Source of the DNA: Candidatus Didemnitutus sp.
GTDB taxonomy: Bacteria; Verrucomicrobiota; Verrucomicrobiia; Opitutales; Opitutaceae
DNA: 6,540 nucleotides
Direction: 5' to 3'
Assembly (NCBI GenBank): GCA_030682505.1
Contig: JAUXOH010000410.1
Coordinates: 1 to 6,540, forward strand
Shown here: piece by piece, positions 5,538 to 6,540 of the stretch
Layout of the letters: every line of letters begins with the position of its first letter
Numbering within the stretch: the first letter of the stretch is position 1
Program-made: the position numbers and the translations under genes
The notes under the pieces: model-generated
Databases searched by the model: none
Seen by the model: the letters and a program-made list of their open reading frames with translations, nothing else
What the model was told of the DNA's origin: nothing

Positions 5538-6540
5538 TCAGCGGGGCGGGAACTCGAACTCCGCCTTGTCTTTCTTCTGCGAGAGCACGAGGTAGGCGCT
5601 GAACTTGTTGCCGCGTTTGGAGACGAAGCCTTCGATCAGGTCGGACTTTCCCTCGGTCAAGAGCTGCTGCACGTGCTCGGGAGAAATGTTCACTTCACAG
5701 AGTTTCTTGGAGAGTTTGAAGACCTGGCGGTTGTCCTGTTCCGGCTTGCGAACGTAATAGGCGTCACCCACGGCAACCAACTCGCCGCCTTCGTGCGATT
5801 TGCTGGGAGCAATGGCCTTGGCTTTGGACAAATCGGCTTTGGCTCGCGCCTTGCGCTCGATCGGCTTGCCGTCCTTGTCGACCTTGGGCGCGCGCGGCGG
5901 AAACTCCCACGCCATGCGTCCGTTCTCCATCTTGAGAAAGGCGTCGAAGGGTCGCCCCTTCTTCGAAATGAAACCCTGGATCAGGCTCGTCTTGCCCTTC
6001 GCCACCATATCGATCGCCATCTCTTGAGTGATCGCCTTCTGGCACATGATCCGGCCCACGCGGAAGGTCTGTTTCCAACCCTCACCGTCGCGCTCGCGGA
6101 CGACAAAACTGCTGCCGTTCTCGCACAATTCGGCCCCCGTCTCGGGACTCGTCCAGAACGGCGTGAGGGTGGAGAGATCGGCCTTGTCGCCGAAATCGAA
6201 CTCAGTCTTCCATTTGCCGGTCTCTTCGTCTTTCGCGAGCTTGAGCAGCGCGGAGAACCGATTGCGGGTCTTCGCGGAAATAAAGCCGTCGAGCGGTCCG
6301 ACCTTGCCGGCGGTGACGAGCTCGTTGACCTCGGATTCCTCCATCCGGCGACCGCCGATGATCTTATAGACCATGAATTCGCCGTCTTGCGATTTGTAGC
6401 CGCGCAGGGTTTCGCGCAACGGCAATCCGTCGGTGGGGGAGGGGATCTCGGTGACCCGGGCGACCGAATCATCCTCTTCAAATCCCTTCACGCGTTCAAC
6501 GATGCCCTTGGTTTCCTTGATGATCTCGGCCATGAACTCC
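5538..6540 (-). CDS. topB: DNA topoisomerase III (type IA), C-terminal part; 5' end outside window
   Basis: The frame is open through the right edge (reading E-F-M-A-E), so the ATG at 6533 is probably an internal Met, and the catalytic toprim and active-site domains lie outside. About 333 residues are visible; numbering here is from that Met. Type IA enzymes pass single strands to relax or decatenate DNA. FMAEIIKETKGIVERVKGF is the usual end of the core. Three C-terminal topoisomerase repeats follow: KVGPLDGFISAKTRNRFSAL (77-96) to EFDFG; GKTSLIQGFISKKGRPFDAF (180-199) to WEFPPR; GKSDLIEGFVSKRGNKFSAY (295-314) to FEFPPR. Between the first two is LTPFWTSPETGAELCENG (123-140) and FRVGRIMCQKAI (157-168), as in TopB of other bacteria. 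A Lys/Ala-rich linker (215-246) precedes repeat 3. The zinc-ribbon cysteines expected at about 30-55 are replaced (IPSPTDGLPLRETLRGYKSQ). Ends in TGA at 5540-5538. Confidence 0.88.
   Translation of the reverse strand, partial: EFMAEIIKETKGIVERVKGFEEDDSVARVTEIPSPTDGLPLRETLRGYKSQDGEFMVYKIIGGRRMEESEVNELVTAGKVGPLDGFISAKTRNRFSALLKLAKDEETGKWKTEFDFGDKADLSTLTPFWTSPETGAELCENGSSFVVRERDGEGWKQTFRVGRIMCQKAITQEMAIDMVAKGKTSLIQGFISKKGRPFDAFLKMENGRMAWEFPPRAPKVDKDGKPIERKARAKADLSKAKAIAPSKSHEGGELVAVGDAYYVRKPEQDNRQVFKLSKKLCEVNISPEHVQQLLTEGKSDLIEGFVSKRGNKFSAYLVLSQKKDKAEFEFPPR

Noticed and set aside
1..6540. Insertion sequences, CRISPR arrays, tRNA or rRNA genes, phage genes
   Set aside because: I saw no repeat-spacer pattern, terminal inverted repeats, transposase motifs or RNA gene structures. 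Gene content and composition look uniform and chromosomal.

Overview
The window (about 60% GC by eye) carries seven well-supported protein-coding genes plus one likely partial one. All lie on the minus strand, so transcription runs from high to low coordinates. The set suggests a Gram-negative bacterium, most likely of the Verrucomicrobiota. That assignment is inferred from the style of the ECF sigma / anti-sigma proteins, the topoisomerase tail, the scarcity of clear Shine-Dalgarno sequences and the exported proteins of unrecognised family. There was no database search behind it.

In transcription order: (1) 6540-5538, the C-terminal third of a type IA DNA topoisomerase (TopB-like) with three C-terminal repeat modules; its catalytic part lies outside the window. 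(2) 5430-4426, a membrane-anchored, glutamine-rich, coiled-coil envelope protein of unknown function. (3) 4340-3390, a class II fructose-bisphosphate aldolase with all metal and catalytic motifs. (4) About 320 bases (3389-3069) with no confident gene: an 11-bp perfect hairpin that may end aldolase transcription, and one doubtful 60-codon ORF. (5) 3068-1848, an M29-family metallo-aminopeptidase. (6) 1867-1241, an ECF sigma factor touching the aminopeptidase gene. (7) 1244-810, a small exported protein coupled to the sigma gene by an ATGA overlap. (8) 713-255, an exported protein with a glycine zipper and a basic/His-rich tail. (9) 218-1, the N-terminal 72 residues of a zinc-finger anti-sigma factor that runs off the left edge.

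Genes 6-9 look like one regulatory module in which the sigma factor and its probable anti-sigma factor are separated by two exported proteins. The main non-coding observation is a pair of sites matching TGAA-N18-CGTC. This resembles known ECF promoters such as the TGAAAC-N16-CGTA type. The sites lie in the gaps just upstream of gene 2 and gene 8. In my manual scan of the minus strand these were the only two exact matches. They suggest, but do not prove, that this sigma factor drives its own distal genes and the membrane protein gene upstream.
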